This document shows positions 25,861 through 37,010 of a DNA stretch of 64,000 nt, piece by piece; the first letter of the stretch is position 1, and each line of letters opens with the position of its first letter. This DNA comes from Podochytrium sp. JEL0797. Lineage: Eukaryota > Chytridiomycota > Chytridiomycetes > Chytridiales > Chytriomycetaceae. Position numbers and translations under genes: made by a program. The stretch spans positions 1 through 64,000 of the forward strand of contig JADGJG010000027.1 of the NCBI GenBank assembly GCA_027596195.1, read 5' to 3'. A model generated the notes under the pieces. The model saw only the letters and a program-made list of their open reading frames with translations, was not told where the DNA came from and did not search any database.

Positions 25861-26166
25861 AACTCTTTTATTTGGAATTAGAGAGAAGGAAAAGGAGGAT
25901 GAGGTCCGCCACCTCCTTAGACTCCTCGCGAGCCGCTTCTGTCAGCGATTCTGCGAGGGCGGTGGCCATGGCGGCCGTGTTGAAAGCCTGGTTGGCCTTC
26001 TTGGTTGCCGTGCGACGGCGGTTTCGGGTGCGGCGAACCTGTCAATAGCCAAAAAAGAAAGACTTTAACAAATGACCAAGATAAGCAGTTTCGAGATACT
26101 CAAGCGGAGGTACGACTGGACTTGGAGCTGGTGGATGACGGCTTGCTGCTGGGCAGTCGCTGGCAT
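25861..26166 (-). CDS. Small basic-helical protein, unassigned, gene model uncertain
   Basis: The minus-strand frame from about 26049 to TAA near 25877 encodes VRRTRNRRRTATKKANQAF, NTAAMATALAESLTEAAREE and SKEVADLILLFLLSNSK. It is preceded by an AG acceptor (ttgacag) and, about 60 bp upstream, by a possible first exon starting ATG at 26164-26166 (MPATAQQQAVIHQLQ). The obvious donor there (gtatct) is out of phase, so the join is unresolved. A diverged copy with the same KKAN..F.TA.MA.AL core exists at 27480-27680. I recognise no family. It could be a small gene carried in the local duplication, or a decayed one. Confidence 0.35.
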
Positions 26167-26264
26167 TTTCGGGTGACAAAAAAAAGTTTTGACCCGCCCG
26201 TCAACGCGAGAAAAAAACGCGTGATTCCTTGAAGGGACGCAGGCGTATTTGGGCCTGTCCGATG

Positions 26265-26520
26265 ACTGAAACGCGAGATCCATTGGGAAAACGCGGGCAA
26301 TTTGAGAGCCATCTCTTCCGTAACGGAAATTTGCTCGGTTGGCCATAGAAATCTTGAGAATATAATTCAAGAACGCAATTCTGGATTCTCATCACGATTC
26401 CACCAACACTCAAAAATAACATTCCTCCAAATCACGCGAACAGCTGCGCCTCGAGATTCATTGGGAAAACGCGGGCGATTCGAGGGCCATCTCTTCCGTC
26501 ACCGGAATTCGCTCGTTGTT
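26265..26520. repeat. Pair of ~65-bp direct repeats
   Basis: Copy 1 (about 26271-26336) and copy 2 (about 26452-26517) share the cores ATTGGGAAAACGCGGGC and GCCATCTCTTCCGT, with a few substitutions between them. A weaker relative (GCTCGTTGGCCA...) is near 25793. They lie in the rearranged spacer downstream of the LRR gene. Confidence 0.8.
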
Positions 26521-26689
26521 TTCCACACAAGACACGAAGGGCGTTTAAATTTTTGTTTGTGATTTTCAAACGATCCAATCCTCAACTGCGATTTCGCGCG
26601 ATTTCACGCCATTCAACCGGCGAGAATAAATCAATAAAAATAGTACAAAACCTCCTTTTGTCCCTTGGTGGCCCCTCTATACTTCAATT

Positions 26690-27365
26690 CCACTTCGCTC
26701 CACTTTGTACAGCCGGCCACACATTTCAACCCTCACCGCAATGAACCCCGCTCCCCCTCTGCTTTTCTTAAACTCTGCCTTCCTGCCGCTGTCTCCCTAT
26801 TGACTCAACATGATAATTAAAACCTGATGACACTGAGACGGTTGGGTGCCGATTTGGCGCAAAAAATGTTGGAAGCTGCGATTCGGGCTAAAAAAGTGGA
26901 TCGTGCTTTCATAACGCGGTTGTCTGTTTGGTGAGTCGTGTGTGTTCTTCGGTTTTCCTTCCGAATTTCGAAACCTCACTCACACCCATTCACACGCCCC
27001 CAGCCCAATCACAACATACACCTTGAATCTCCATAGCCTCGCCGCCGACTCTCTGCTCGAAACGATCGGATTCACCCATTATTACCTCTCCATCCGCCAC
27101 ATCTCCCTCAAAGGATGCACCCTCCTCACCGACAACAGCTCCGCCGGACTCAAACGGTTCTGCGCGGACCCCCGCGTTTCGAGACTCGAAGTGTTGAATC
27201 TCACGGGATGTAACAGCATCACGTCCCCGCACACGCTACGCGACGTGTCGCCCTTGACGAAAATCAGTTTGCACACGTCGAGTCTGCAAGCGTGTGCGAT
27301 TGAACGTGGGGAGTGAACGGCTGGGGAAACGAGGAAGGAGATAAGGGAATTGAAGTAAAGATGTG
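26690..27365 (+). pseudogene. Decayed partial copy of the UBX-LRR gene (LRR start region)
   Basis: This stretch is a clear copy of about 23830-24600. It retains RRLGADLAQKMLEAAIRAKK, the intron with its donor and acceptor, and an exon with TYTLNLHSLAADSLLETIGF and LSIRHISLKGCTLLTD. About 130 bp that encode the following repeat in the parent are deleted (joining TDNS to SAGLKRFCADP). A stop follows directly after AIERGE, where the parent continues. The upstream part also has a stop between VSLY and the conserved segment. There is no UBX part and no plausible start, so I call it a pseudogene. Confidence 0.85.
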
Positions 27366-27479
27366 AGTTGGGTGAGGGGGGCTACAAACAGATAGTTTCG
27401 GAAATTTCAACGCTATGATGTGATTGTGAAAACGCGTGATTCAACAACCATCCGGTCCAGCACCAGAATCTGCGCGCTG

Positions 27480-27680
27480 GTCAATTAAAATGTGATGTTG
27501 CAACTCTATTTATCAAAGAGATTTCTACTCGTGGGATCCTCGACCTCCTTGGGCTCCTCGTGAGCTGAATCTGCAACCGCCTCGTCAAGGGCATTAGCCA
27601 TGGTGGCCGTCTTGAAGGTTTTGTTTGCCTTCTTGCGGATCTTTTTAGCAGAGATTGCTCTTGTGTCAAACCTTTCAAAA
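27480..27680 (-). pseudogene. Diverged copy of the small basic protein at 25861-26166
   Basis: The minus-strand frame reads TRAISAKKIRKKANKTF, then KTATMANALDEAVADSAHEE and PKEVEDPTSRNLFDK, with a TAG stop near 27500. It matches the other copy over KKAN.xF.TA.MA.AL.E. No convincing first exon or start is visible upstream (27690-27780). The shared protein-level pattern is stronger than the DNA similarity outside it, so both could once have been genes. Confidence 0.4.
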
Positions 27681-28149
27681 GAAAACGTCTAAAAAAAGTA
27701 ACGGAGAGGGGGGTCTCGAAACACCCACGTGAAGAATGTCACTGAGAGCCGCGTTTCGGTCAGACTTAAGCACCATTTCAGAAGTGGACATTCACATCCG
27801 GTTTCTTAACACGCTTTCTTGAGCTTTGATATCTGAGAATGCAACATCTTTGAGCAAGGGGCACGGCATCGCCACCCCGCAAGCAAACCAAAAAAAAACT
27901 CGATACCCGGAGCGTGTGCACATGGGCAGTATGTATATGGACCTGCGTTATATACCAAATTGGGATTCGCGGAAATTTTGAGTTCGTTGAAAAAAAAAGT
28001 TGAAAGTTTGACTGGGACGGCCGACCCATTCAAGTCGTTTTTCGAAAGTTTGAACAGCGTCAAATTCAGTTCACGAGGGATTTCAAACGTGTACTTGTCA
28101 AATTCCGTATGGTTCGTAAATTCGTAAGACGAATTTTTGGGGGTTGTTG
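27681..28149. other. Spacer inside the duplicated region, no supported gene
   Basis: Only short frames without family resemblance. A minus-strand frame across 27806-28495 reads through into the decayed LRR fragment and shows no domain. I see no terminal repeats or transposase-like sequence that would explain the interruption of the duplicated block. Confidence 0.4.
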
Positions 28150-28370
28150 TTTTTGGCATTTCTGCATGCAGTTGTTTACCATTGTAAAGTGTCGATGAAC
28201 ATTGAGCGCTGCCGTGTTGTGGATTTGGAAGCGTGTTTGCACGCTTTGCAGTCGAATTCCATAGCAAATGTCGCGGATAGTATTCTGAGTGGCAGTGGAG
28301 CAACAAGTGCACTGTAACTATTACTGAGGCTATGCAGGAGAGAGATGCATGGAGACGAGGAGGGTTGATG
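28150..28370 (+). pseudogene. Fragment copied from the last exon of the UBX-LRR gene
   Basis: It matches about 25397-25640, including the intron end (TGCATGCAG) and sequence equivalent to NIERSRVVDLEACLHALQ in the parent. Small insertions and deletions break the frame and there is no start. It lies about 780 bp beyond the other decayed copy, so the duplicated block has been broken or invaded since it formed. Confidence 0.75.
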
Positions 28371-28596
28371 GTATATGATTTGACACATTCATGATAACGT
28401 TTTTTCCAAAACGTTTCAGGTTCTTTTTGTAAACAATGGGTTCGTGCTTTGCGGTATTGTGGAATGGTTTGTTTTGGTGTGGTAGATGCAACCAAACCAC
28501 AGGGTATCCTTTCTCACCAAACGGGAAGTGGCGAAGCAGGGCAGGTTCCAAAAGAAAAAAGAAAATCTGCCCCATCTCCCTCCTTCCTCACTGATC

Positions 28597-31500
28597 ATGA
28601 AGATGACCACGGGATACAGCGCGCACCACCACCACCACCAAAGGGGCGGCAGCAGCACAGGCAGCCCGGCACGGCGGCCGCCCCTCGGCGGTAGCGCCAA
28701 GCCCGGCAGTGCCAGCGCAGCGCCCAGTAATGCACCACCAGGTGCCCCTGCCACACCTGGCATGTTCATTGCCACCGACACCAAGGACTCTGCCATGTCC
28801 CTGGCCACGCCGCCAGGCCCCCTGCCCCACCCCTTCCTGTCACCCCGCCTCAGAGCCTCGCACCACGCCGCCCACCACCACTCCTCGCGATCGCGCGGCA
28901 CCTCCTCGTCTTCGCAGTACGGCTCCTCCTTCGGCAACCACCAGGGTGGAGGAAGCATCGACAGAGACTCAATGTAAGATCCAATCACTCTTCGCTTCGA
29001 AGCGAGCGAATGCGCACCACAACGATTCCTGCGTGTCACCAGTGAAAAATTTCACTCCCAACTTCATACTTTCTATTTGTAAAATGTCGCTGACTCTTGT
29101 TTATTTTTGGATTCCTTTTAACCCCATCTCAACAAACAACACACACACCAGCATGGCAATGGCTCTCTACTCACGCTCTCCACTGCTTGCCTCATCGCCT
29201 TCGCGCGACCTGGCCCACTTTGCCGGCCTCACCGACGACTTCTGCAAGGACTTTGTGTGCTGCGGCATCAACATGGACAACCTGCACGATCTGCTCCAGC
29301 ACTTTGAGGAGTTCCACGTGAGCGCAAACGACGACAACGACTCGGACTCGGACCCGGGCCTTGCCGACCTCGCCACCGACGCGTCCGCACTCCCCGTGGA
29401 CCAACCCCCGCCCTCCATCTGGAACTCGTATGGCCGGAGCCGCAGCTTTGGCGGTGACGACAAACTGAGCAACGAAAAATCTGCATTCACTCCTCCCGTC
29501 GGCACCATTCCCCCCACGGCCGTCGTTGAGCAGAACTACCACCTCCCCTTTGCCTTTGAGTCTCACGTTGCCTCACCCGAATCCTCAAATCTTCCCTACT
29601 CGGTCGTGGCAGCCGCACCCGCAACCCCCGCATCCTCCTCGAAGCCCGGGTCGATCCCCAACTCCCTCTCCTTTGCGTCACGCGGCCGCTCCTTCATGAA
29701 CCCCAACAACCCATCCTCCTCCGCCACTTCCACCAGCGCATTCGCCTCCAACGTTCTCTCCTCCTCCCTCGGCGCCCTCAGCGTAAACCCACCGACTCCT
29801 TCCCCCGCGCCGACTTCCACCACTTCAACTACCAACACGACCCCCACATCTCGCCCCGCAACCGCTGCAGGCGCAGGCGCCTTCTCGAATATGAGCGGAT
29901 CCCTCTTGAGCGCTAGCCAGGCGAACGCACGCGTCAACAACAGCAACAGCAACCATATCAGCACCGTGCCTTCGAGCCCATCCACCAGCACGCACAGTAT
30001 GACCCCGCCACCGTTGCATCACGAACTGATACCCGGAGAATCTGACGCGCAAGGTGGCGAATCTTTTGTTTCCACACACGCGACGACGACAACGACAAGT
30101 CGGGCCAAGTTGTCGTATGCGGAGGTGGCTGCGCGGAAGAGGAGGGAGGAAGGAGGGGGTATGACGCCTGTGGATTCGATTATGAGTGATTCGTCGGATG
30201 CAGATACGAATGCGGGGGAGTCGTCGCGGAAGAGGAAGGTGGCGGATGATCGGATGGAGGTGGATGAGGTTGTTGTTGCGGGGGGGACTTGCTTGCCTGT
30301 AGAGCAGCCACAGCAGCAGCCGTTTAATTCTCCGATGCGGTTGGATAGTGTTAGTTCGTGTTTGAGTGAGACGGAGTCGGTGTCGAATAAGAAGCGGTCG
30401 ACTATGGGCGGGGTGGCGGCGGTGGGGGGTGGTGATTTTTCGGCGGATCCGCAGCAGTTTGTGATGGATCAGGAGGATGATGATGAAGAGAGTAGTTGGA
30501 TTACTGTGAATGGAGGGTTGGGGGGGTCTGCGGGGGATGTTCGTGGTGGTAATGGGGTGGGTGGTAGTGCAGGGGTGCCGGCGATTCCGCTCCCCAACAC
30601 GCGGATGGCGTTGAGTCATTTCAAGAAACGGTCGCTTCTTTCTTCGGCGTCGTTTTCGCCCACGTCGACACCGGAACCGGATGCGAGTATGAATGCAATT
30701 TTGGCGGCTGCGGCGGCCGGGGGTGTGCTTGTGGAGCAGCTTCCGCCACCACAACAGGCGTCTCCTCAGCAGCAGCAACAACCGCAACAACCGCATGTCA
30801 AGTTTAGTGAAATGAGTGCCGAATCGATTGAAGCGTTCCAGCGGATGACGCCGCAGGAGCAGCAGGAATTCATTATGAGTAATCTTGAGCCGAATCAGAT
30901 TGCGTTGCTTATGATGATGGTGAATCAGGCGTCGTTGAGTGCACCTGTGGTGGGTGGTGGGGAGGCGACGGGATCGGGTGCGGGGACGCCGGTGCCTTCG
31001 GCTTCTACTTTGGTGGATTCATCTTCAGCTTCTTTGTCTCCTACGGGGTCTACGGCATCTACTACTACCCCTGTGCAGCCGCCAACTGGCAAAAAGGGGG
31101 CATCTCTGTCTGTGAAAACAAAGTCCTCCGCGAATGCATCAACAGCAGCAGCTACATCTGCGAGCATCAAAGCGGCCAAGGGCAAGCCGAAACTCACGCA
31201 AAAGATTGCATTGAACCAGAAACAGCAGAAGGATTTGTTGCAGGAGCGCACGCCTTCGGCTTCTTCTACTTCGCCTACGACTGCTACGGGGTCTTCGGCG
31301 ACGACTACGCGTCGCGCGTCGGCGGCTGCTGCGGCCAAGAAGGGAGCCGCTGCCGCTTCTGCGGGTGAAGGAGAGTCACCGACGCCTGCCGATGAAACCG
31401 AAGAAAACGGACCCGCCACCACTGTCACCACGGACGCGGATCGACCGTTCAAATGCCACCTGTGTGAAAAGACGTACAAGAACCCAGGGGGGATCAAGTA

Positions 31501-31772
31501 CCATTTGAAACATACGCATGGGATTGAGCATATTTCGTTTTCGGACATGTCGGATGCGAATCGGCCGTATTTGTGTACTGCTGTGGAGGGGTGTGGGAAG
31601 AGGTACAAGAATTTGAATGGGTTGAAGGTGTGTAGTGTAGTGTGTGTGTTTTTTCTTCTTCTTGGGGATTGGGGACGTGTGCTGATTTTTTTTGATGTTT
31701 TTTTAGTATCACATTGAGCATGCGCATGTTGCGTTGTTGGAGGGAACTGTGGAGGTGAATACCGAGAAGTAA
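28597..31772 (+). CDS. SFP1: Sfp1-like split C2H2 zinc-finger transcription factor
   Basis: Exon 1 (start 28597, MKMTTGYSAHHHHHQ) is His/Ser/Pro-rich. An intron (about 28974-29150) joins DSI to MAMALYSRSPLL. The first finger-like element follows: DFVCCGINMDNLHDLLQHFE, of the Sfp1 type, with CC-x-H/H ligands. About 650 residues of Ser/Thr/Gln/Pro-rich low complexity come next, with a possible basic nuclear signal (SSRKRKVADD). The C-terminus has two C2H2 fingers: PFKCHLCEKTYKNPGGIKYH, and PYLCTAVEGCGKRYKNLNGL completed by KYHIEHAH after the last intron (about 31628-31707). Sfp1 in yeast drives ribosome biogenesis genes downstream of TORC1. The YKN.NGLKYH finger pair is typical of that family. 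TAA is at 31770-31772. Confidence 0.8.
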
Positions 31773-32301
31773 AAAGAGTGGAGTTTTGGGAGACGGCGCG
31801 AACACTTTTTTGTTGTTTGTTGTTGGGAGGAGGGGGTGGTTTTTTTTCAGCGTGCTGTCGCGGAGTAGGGGGTTTTGAAAGTGGTGTTGGGATGGGATGT
31901 GTTTGGGTGTGTGCGTATATTGGGGTTTTACGTCGGCTTTTGTTTTTTGTTTAGTAATTTTTGGTTTGAAATATATTTTTATGGTTTTGGTTACATAAAT
32001 TCAAGAAAGAGGTGTCTGTTACAGGAACAGGTTCTTTTCGTTTCGATTCCTCGATATAAATTGTAGAGTTTGGGACCTACAAAAAATCGAACGAGCCCAA
32101 AAAGTTTTTCAAACATGTGTCCAGAACAAGAACTATCCAGAATCAAAAAACTCTTTTCGAGACTTTTTTTTTGTTTGTTCAATCAAAAAAAAATCTGTGT
32201 TCTTTGTTCTTTTTTTTCAGATCACTTGGAATTTTGTGGAATTCCCCATCACACAATTGGGAGAAAGAACCCCCCCCCCTTCACGCGCGCGTTTTTTCAC
32301 T
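31773..32301. other. Intergenic, T-rich, convergent 3' ends
   Basis: Lies between the 3' ends of the Sfp1-like gene (+) and IST1 (-). The plus strand is rich in T and G runs and contains no frame with a recognisable domain. Probably 3' UTRs and terminator signals of both genes. Confidence 0.5.
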
Positions 32302-33839
32302 TCACATCTTCCGCTTCAACGCCTCGAACCCTAAAAAATTCACCAACAAAAAACGACATTAGAACAAAGGAGCGAAGGGGGGTAAAGAGGGAGGGGGAGA
32401 AAAAAACCGTGGGGAGAGAAGGGGGAAAGGGAAATGAATATACGCAACTCTTTGCCAACGCATCAAAATCAACCGTACTACTCGCCCCGGAAGGCGCTGC
32501 CGCTGCGGATTCATTGTTCCCTCCGACTTCCAACCCTCCTCCACTCATGCCACCGACGGCCGCTGACGATGAAGCGGGAGGCGGGGTAAACAGGGCTGAC
32601 GTTGCGTTTGGGTCGAGCATGGGTTGGAAGGGTTGTTGTTGCTGGTAGTGAGGGTACTGTTGGGGTTGGAGAGGTTGTTGTTGTTGGGGAGTAGAACCCG
32701 TGGGGTAGGCGAATCCAGTTTGGCTGAGCCCTTTGGGAGTTGTGGGGACGCCGCTGGAGAATGCAAAACGGAGAAAGGGGGGGTGAGGAAATGGTCAAGT
32801 CAATAAAATTGAGTTATTTTTGTACTTACTTGAGCAGGTCTTCGGAAGGATGCACCATCCCGTCCCAAGGCACGTTGTACGCGTTTGCGATGGCTTTGAG
32901 GTATTGGTCCACGAGGATGAGGTCGGGTGCTTTGACGTTGAGTTTGTGGACAACCTGATTCACGAAACGAAGAACAAAATCATGTTTATGAAATGGGGGT
33001 ATGAGGGAAGATCAAGAATAGAGGAGAGAGTTCTGAAAACCGGGGGGAAGGGGGTGGTTGTTTTTTACCCTCGAATTCACACACTCGTTTGCATTCTCCA
33101 ACGCCCCCATTTCAAAATCGCGACCAAATTTGACGGCCAGTTGTTCACGAATCACGAGCAGTTCTTTCACGTCTACGCGGGAGGCTGCGTAAATGATGGT
33201 GTTGACGGCTTCTTCGATGGATTTGTCGCAGAGGCTGGAAAGACGGGTGAGGAATCAGGAATACGGTCGTAAAGAGGGACGGGAGGGGGGGGATGGAGCA
33301 GGGGCAGCGAGAATGAAGGAGAAGTGAATTCGATCCTGATCGAATCGAATAGGAACGTTGTCTCTCTCTCCTTCGCCTCCCCGCGCACCACCTCGTAACC
33401 CTCCGCCCCCACACTCCCCCACCAAAAACCAAAAACTAACGTCATCTGCTCCAACAGTCCAAACCGCGCCAACAACGTTTCACAATACAACTCGACAATC
33501 TCCATCGCCTCAACGTCGAAATCCTGACGGATAATATGCTCGACCTTCACGCGCGCGCTGTCGTCCTTGCCGGCTTCGAGGAGCGCCGCAATCTCGCGTT
33601 GCGCATTGTGCGAGGTCGCTTTGAGTTTTTGTTGGAGGAGTTTGAGGCGGTTGATGGCGAGTTTGACTTGGACCTGGGAGGAGGTTAGTGGCGGGGTGGG
33701 GTGAGGGGGGGTTGCTGGCAGGTGGTGAAGGGTAGGACAATTGGAGCCCGCGGATGGGTTGATCGTGAGTGTGGCGATTCGCTGGGGAATGCAAGAGATC
33801 GATCACCTTGGTCCGCGTTGCGTTGAAACCAGGCGCCAT
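32302..33839 (-). CDS. IST1: ESCRT-III-associated factor IST1
   Basis: Exon 1 (33839 down) encodes MAPGFNATRTK. Exon 2 encodes VQVKLAINRLKLLQQKLKA, then IAALLEAGKDDSARVKVEHI and EAMEIVELYCETLLARFGLL. Exon 3 encodes KSIEEAVNTIIYAASRVDVK and FEMGALENANECVNSR. The next encodes VHKLNVKAPDLILVDQYLKA and YNVPWDG. These are the conserved IST1 helical core. A Gln/Pro-rich linker follows. The last exon ends DFDALAKRFEALKRKM and matches the MIT-interacting motif MIM1. This ending requires a donor GTTGCG near 32444 and acceptor TTTTTAG near 32332, which give a clean frame to TGA at 32302-32304. IST1 regulates Vps4 and ESCRT-III in multivesicular-body sorting and cytokinesis. Confidence 0.93.
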
Positions 33840-34033
33840 TTTTGGAGACTTTCGACTTCCCTCCCCTCTCCTCTCTCCACTCCACAAACCATGTTTACAA
33901 TGTTTTTTGAAAGAAACAGAACAGAAACAGAAAGAAAAGAGGAACAAGGGACGGGGCGACTTAAAAAAACAACAAACAAATAAAGATCAAAAAACTACTG
34001 ACAGGGCAGGAGATGCATGCCGAGCACAAGTAT

Positions 34034-35199
34034 TTACTGGAAGTTGGGCACCTTGGAGCACTAAATTCAAAGAAAAGAAACGCGTATTAGAAATGTATCC
34101 TCGCCAAGCATTGCAAAAACTACAGCAACACGAACCATTAACAGACCGATAATGAGACCTATATGGAAAGAAGAGAGAGGGGAAAAGGAAAAGGAAAAGA
34201 TCAGCCATTTCTGTGTTGAGACCCCTCCCAAAAAAAAACAAACAACCAAAACAAAAAAAAATAACAAGCACAACACATACCAAACAGTCCAATAATACTT
34301 CCGAAAATCTCAATAATCAGAACCTTCACAAACAATTGTGCATCTGCGGCATCCGCAATCGCACACGTTGATCCGGTAATTCCGACGCAGACTCCGCAAA
34401 ACAGGTTCGCGAATCCTACAGTGAGACCGGACCAGAAGAGTGCGTATCCTGAGAGGGAAGGGGTATGATTTAGGATATGTGTGCGGTGGGAGAGAATTTC
34501 GGGGGGCGGGGGGTCCGAGTTTGTGAGAAAAAAACACGTCCATCGTTTGTTTTGTTGGCGAAGCCGTAACGACAATTCCGAGACGACGGAATCGCATTTC
34601 GATGCAAGCAATAGTATGATTCGCGCGATTTGATCGAGAGGACCCAACGTCAAAGATGCATGGGGACAGCTGCCAAAAACATGGGGTGCCCCGTCCGACA
34701 TACAACCTCATCAAAAAAACGCACACACACTCACCAGCATAGTAACTGTCAGCACTGAATCTGCCCTCGGGCTCGCCGGCCTGCAGCTTGCTCGAAAACA
34801 CAATAGCCATAATGAGACCATAAATGGCCACGACTTCGCAGAAAATGACGCTGATCAGGTTCTTTGTGCGGATACGCGGAGCGCGCACGGCGGCTCCGAT
34901 GATGGAGGATCCGGTGATGAAGATGCCCCTGCGAAGTGGGTTTTTTGTGTTGTCAGCAACACGTTGTATGTACGCGATGCCAAAACAAATAAAATGGGAG
35001 GTTACCAGGCAGCGCCAATCACGGACAGACCGACTACTAGGGCCGTGCCGAGCAGGGCCCACATGTAGGGCGAGGTGTCGAGCAGGAACTGGCCCACGTT
35101 GAACCAGGCGCCCTGGCCGGTAAACACGGCGTTGAGGGCAACACACGTGGCCAGGAAGACAGCGATGTACACGAGGTATGCGGTCTTGGAGTAGAGCAT
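34034..35199 (-). CDS. VMA16: V-ATPase proteolipid subunit c''
   Basis: Four exons encode a five-helix proteolipid of about 200 residues. Exon 1 (start 35197-35199) has [20 protein letters not shown] and [19 protein letters not shown]. Exon 2 has [20 protein letters not shown] and [20 protein letters not shown], whose Glu in FCEVVAIYG is the proton-carrying carboxylate of c''. Exon 3 has [20 protein letters not shown] and [14 protein letters not shown]. Exons 4-5 give LIIGLLM and CSKVPNFQ. Phrases [13 protein letters not shown] and [15 protein letters not shown] are diagnostic of ATP6V0B/Vma16. It sits in the membrane rotor of the vacuolar proton pump. Confidence 0.95.
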
Positions 35200-35657
35200 T
35201 GGAGATACAACAAGGAGGGGGGGAGACAGTTGGGACGCGGTCAGCAGCGGGATGAGCGAGTACGTGAGCGGGAGGGTTGCGCGGGCAAACGGGTTGTACG
35301 GTTCGTGTGCTGAGGAGTAGTAGGGAGCACGGCCGTGGTTTGTGCCTGGCGACGAGGCGGTGCTGTTGTTGAGCGAGTGGAGCGGGAGTGACTCGGAAGA
35401 GGAGTGCTGCTGGGGATTACGCCGGTTGCGCGGAGTAGTGAGGCGCGATATGGTTTAGGCGGAAGGGGAAAGGGGCTGCGTGTCGTTCTTAAGGAAGGAC
35501 AGCGTAAAAGACTTGGAGTCGTTTTTTTTTTGTCTTTGCATCTTCGCGTCGCGAAAATCCCAACCCGGAAGGTTCGTTTCTTGTTTTCTCTTTTTTGCGC
35601 GTTTTATACCCATTTTATTAATGTAACCGTCCACCCTGCAATAATATATATCCCCTC
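35200..35657. other. Spacer with an unassigned coding-like minus-strand frame
   Basis: Between VMA16 and CCC1. On the minus strand, about 35455-35229 is open for roughly 75 codons after a stop and has strongly C-ending codons, like the exons nearby. It reads ...[19 protein letters not shown] and [20 protein letters not shown], then [14 protein letters not shown]. It has no ATG and is out of frame with the VMA16 start. It may be a leader exon, an unannotated small gene or chance. The remainder (35460-35657) holds the 5' side of this region and the CCC1 3' end. Confidence 0.35.
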
Positions 35658-36864
35658 TCACACAGCTGCTGGCTGCGGCATCGCCTTCGCAATCCCATAC
35701 GCGGCCCCTGAAGCAATCGCACCAACCAACATCATCTCAAACGACGACCGAATCGGGTGCACAACTCCCATCACAATCGCCTTGAAATATCCAAAGAAGA
35801 ACAACACAATCAACGTCACTCCAATCGAATACAGCATCGCCGTTTCCGAATTCTCAATCAGCATGTACGGAACCAGCGGCACAAGACCGCCCATGAAATA
35901 ACTGCCTCCAATTGTGAGGGCAGACACCCACACGCGAGACGCATCCGGCTTTTCGAGATTCAGCTCGTATTTCATCATGAATTCTACCCATTGCGTTGGG
36001 TTGGCTTTCAGAATGTCGAGCAATGGGGTCAAGGCTTCGCGTCCGAGTCCGTAAGGCTGTATATAACAAATAGAAAAGGTGATGGGGTTAGTCACCTGAA
36101 ACACAATTCAAACAACGCGTTACGCGGTAAGGCTCATCCCACACACACACACATACCTCGAAAATTTCCAGAATCTCAAGCTCCTCCTTCTCGGGCACAT
36201 CAATAATCTCCTGCTCTTCTCTCGCGTATTCCGAGTCGTAATGTTCAATCTCCGACTTTCCGGCAAGGTACCCCCCAAGCCCCATCGAAATTGCACCGGC
36301 CACGATTTCAGCCATTCCCTATTTGAACACACAAGAATAAATGAGAAACGAAGGGTTCGAAGGGTCACGGGGGGGAACCAAAAATAGAGTTTTCCTCACC
36401 GCCAAAACAACGAATCGAGAGTCTCCCAACGACGCAAGACCCGCCGTCAACGCGAACGGAACAGTAAGTCCGTCACTGAGTCCCACAACAATGTCCTGCA
36501 ATAAACCAAAACAGAGGATTTCAGTTCATTGTTGGCCAATGAATCAACAAAAAGCGGTCAAGCCTCGCCAATCAACCCTCAATCAACACCCCCTCTTTTC
36601 CCCCCACCCCCGCATCAAGAAGTCCCGTCATCAGTAAGCATCACTTACTCGAACAATCTCGGCACCTCCAAAGTGCGGTTCGTCGTGCGAGTCAAGCGAG
36701 TTCATGGTATCGCTTCGGAACAGGCCCAACGGCCGGGAGGTCAAGTCGTCGGAATGGGATCCGCCAGGTCCAGGGACCACGCTGGGCACCATCTTGGGCT
36801 GTTGGGTACCGTTCACGTGGACGATGGTTGAGTTGTGGAGGAGAGGTGTGTTTTCGGCAGGCAT
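35658..36864 (-). CDS. CCC1: Ccc1/VIT1-family vacuolar iron and manganese transporter
   Basis: The start at 36862-36864 gives MPAENTPLLHNSTIVHVNGT, then a short cytosolic N-terminus. The first membrane segment contains DIVVGLSDGLTVPFALTAGL, the signature helix of the family. Later exons carry GMAEIVAGAISMGLGGYLAG with the metal-related cytosolic Glu-rich loop (EYAREEQEIIDVPEKEELE), then LGREALTPLLDILKANPTQW. The last exon has helices around SALTIGGSYFMGGLVPLVPY, GVTLIVLFFFGYFKAIVMG and MLVGAIASGAAYGIAKAM. Ccc1 imports Fe and Mn into the vacuole for storage. It lies near V-ATPase subunit VMA16 on the same strand, which fits vacuolar function but may be chance. Confidence 0.93.
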
Positions 36865-37010
36865 TTTCGGAAACAAAAAAAAACCCCTTTCCTTTCTTCT
36901 CCTTCCGAACATCCTTTTTCAAAAACTCATTGACTGCAAACAGCCGAATACACCCACCCCATCATCCACCCTCCCTTCCCGGCAAAACACCAACAAAACA
37001 ACAAAAGATA

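Noticed and set aside
27690..28149. Inserted transposon splitting the duplicated block
   Set aside because: No terminal inverted repeats, target duplication or transposase-like frame could be identified.
29825..30796. 323-codon Arg-rich minus-strand frame
   Set aside because: Complement of the Ser/Gln-rich part of the Sfp1-like gene, no family pattern, and the plus-strand gene has convincing zinc fingers.
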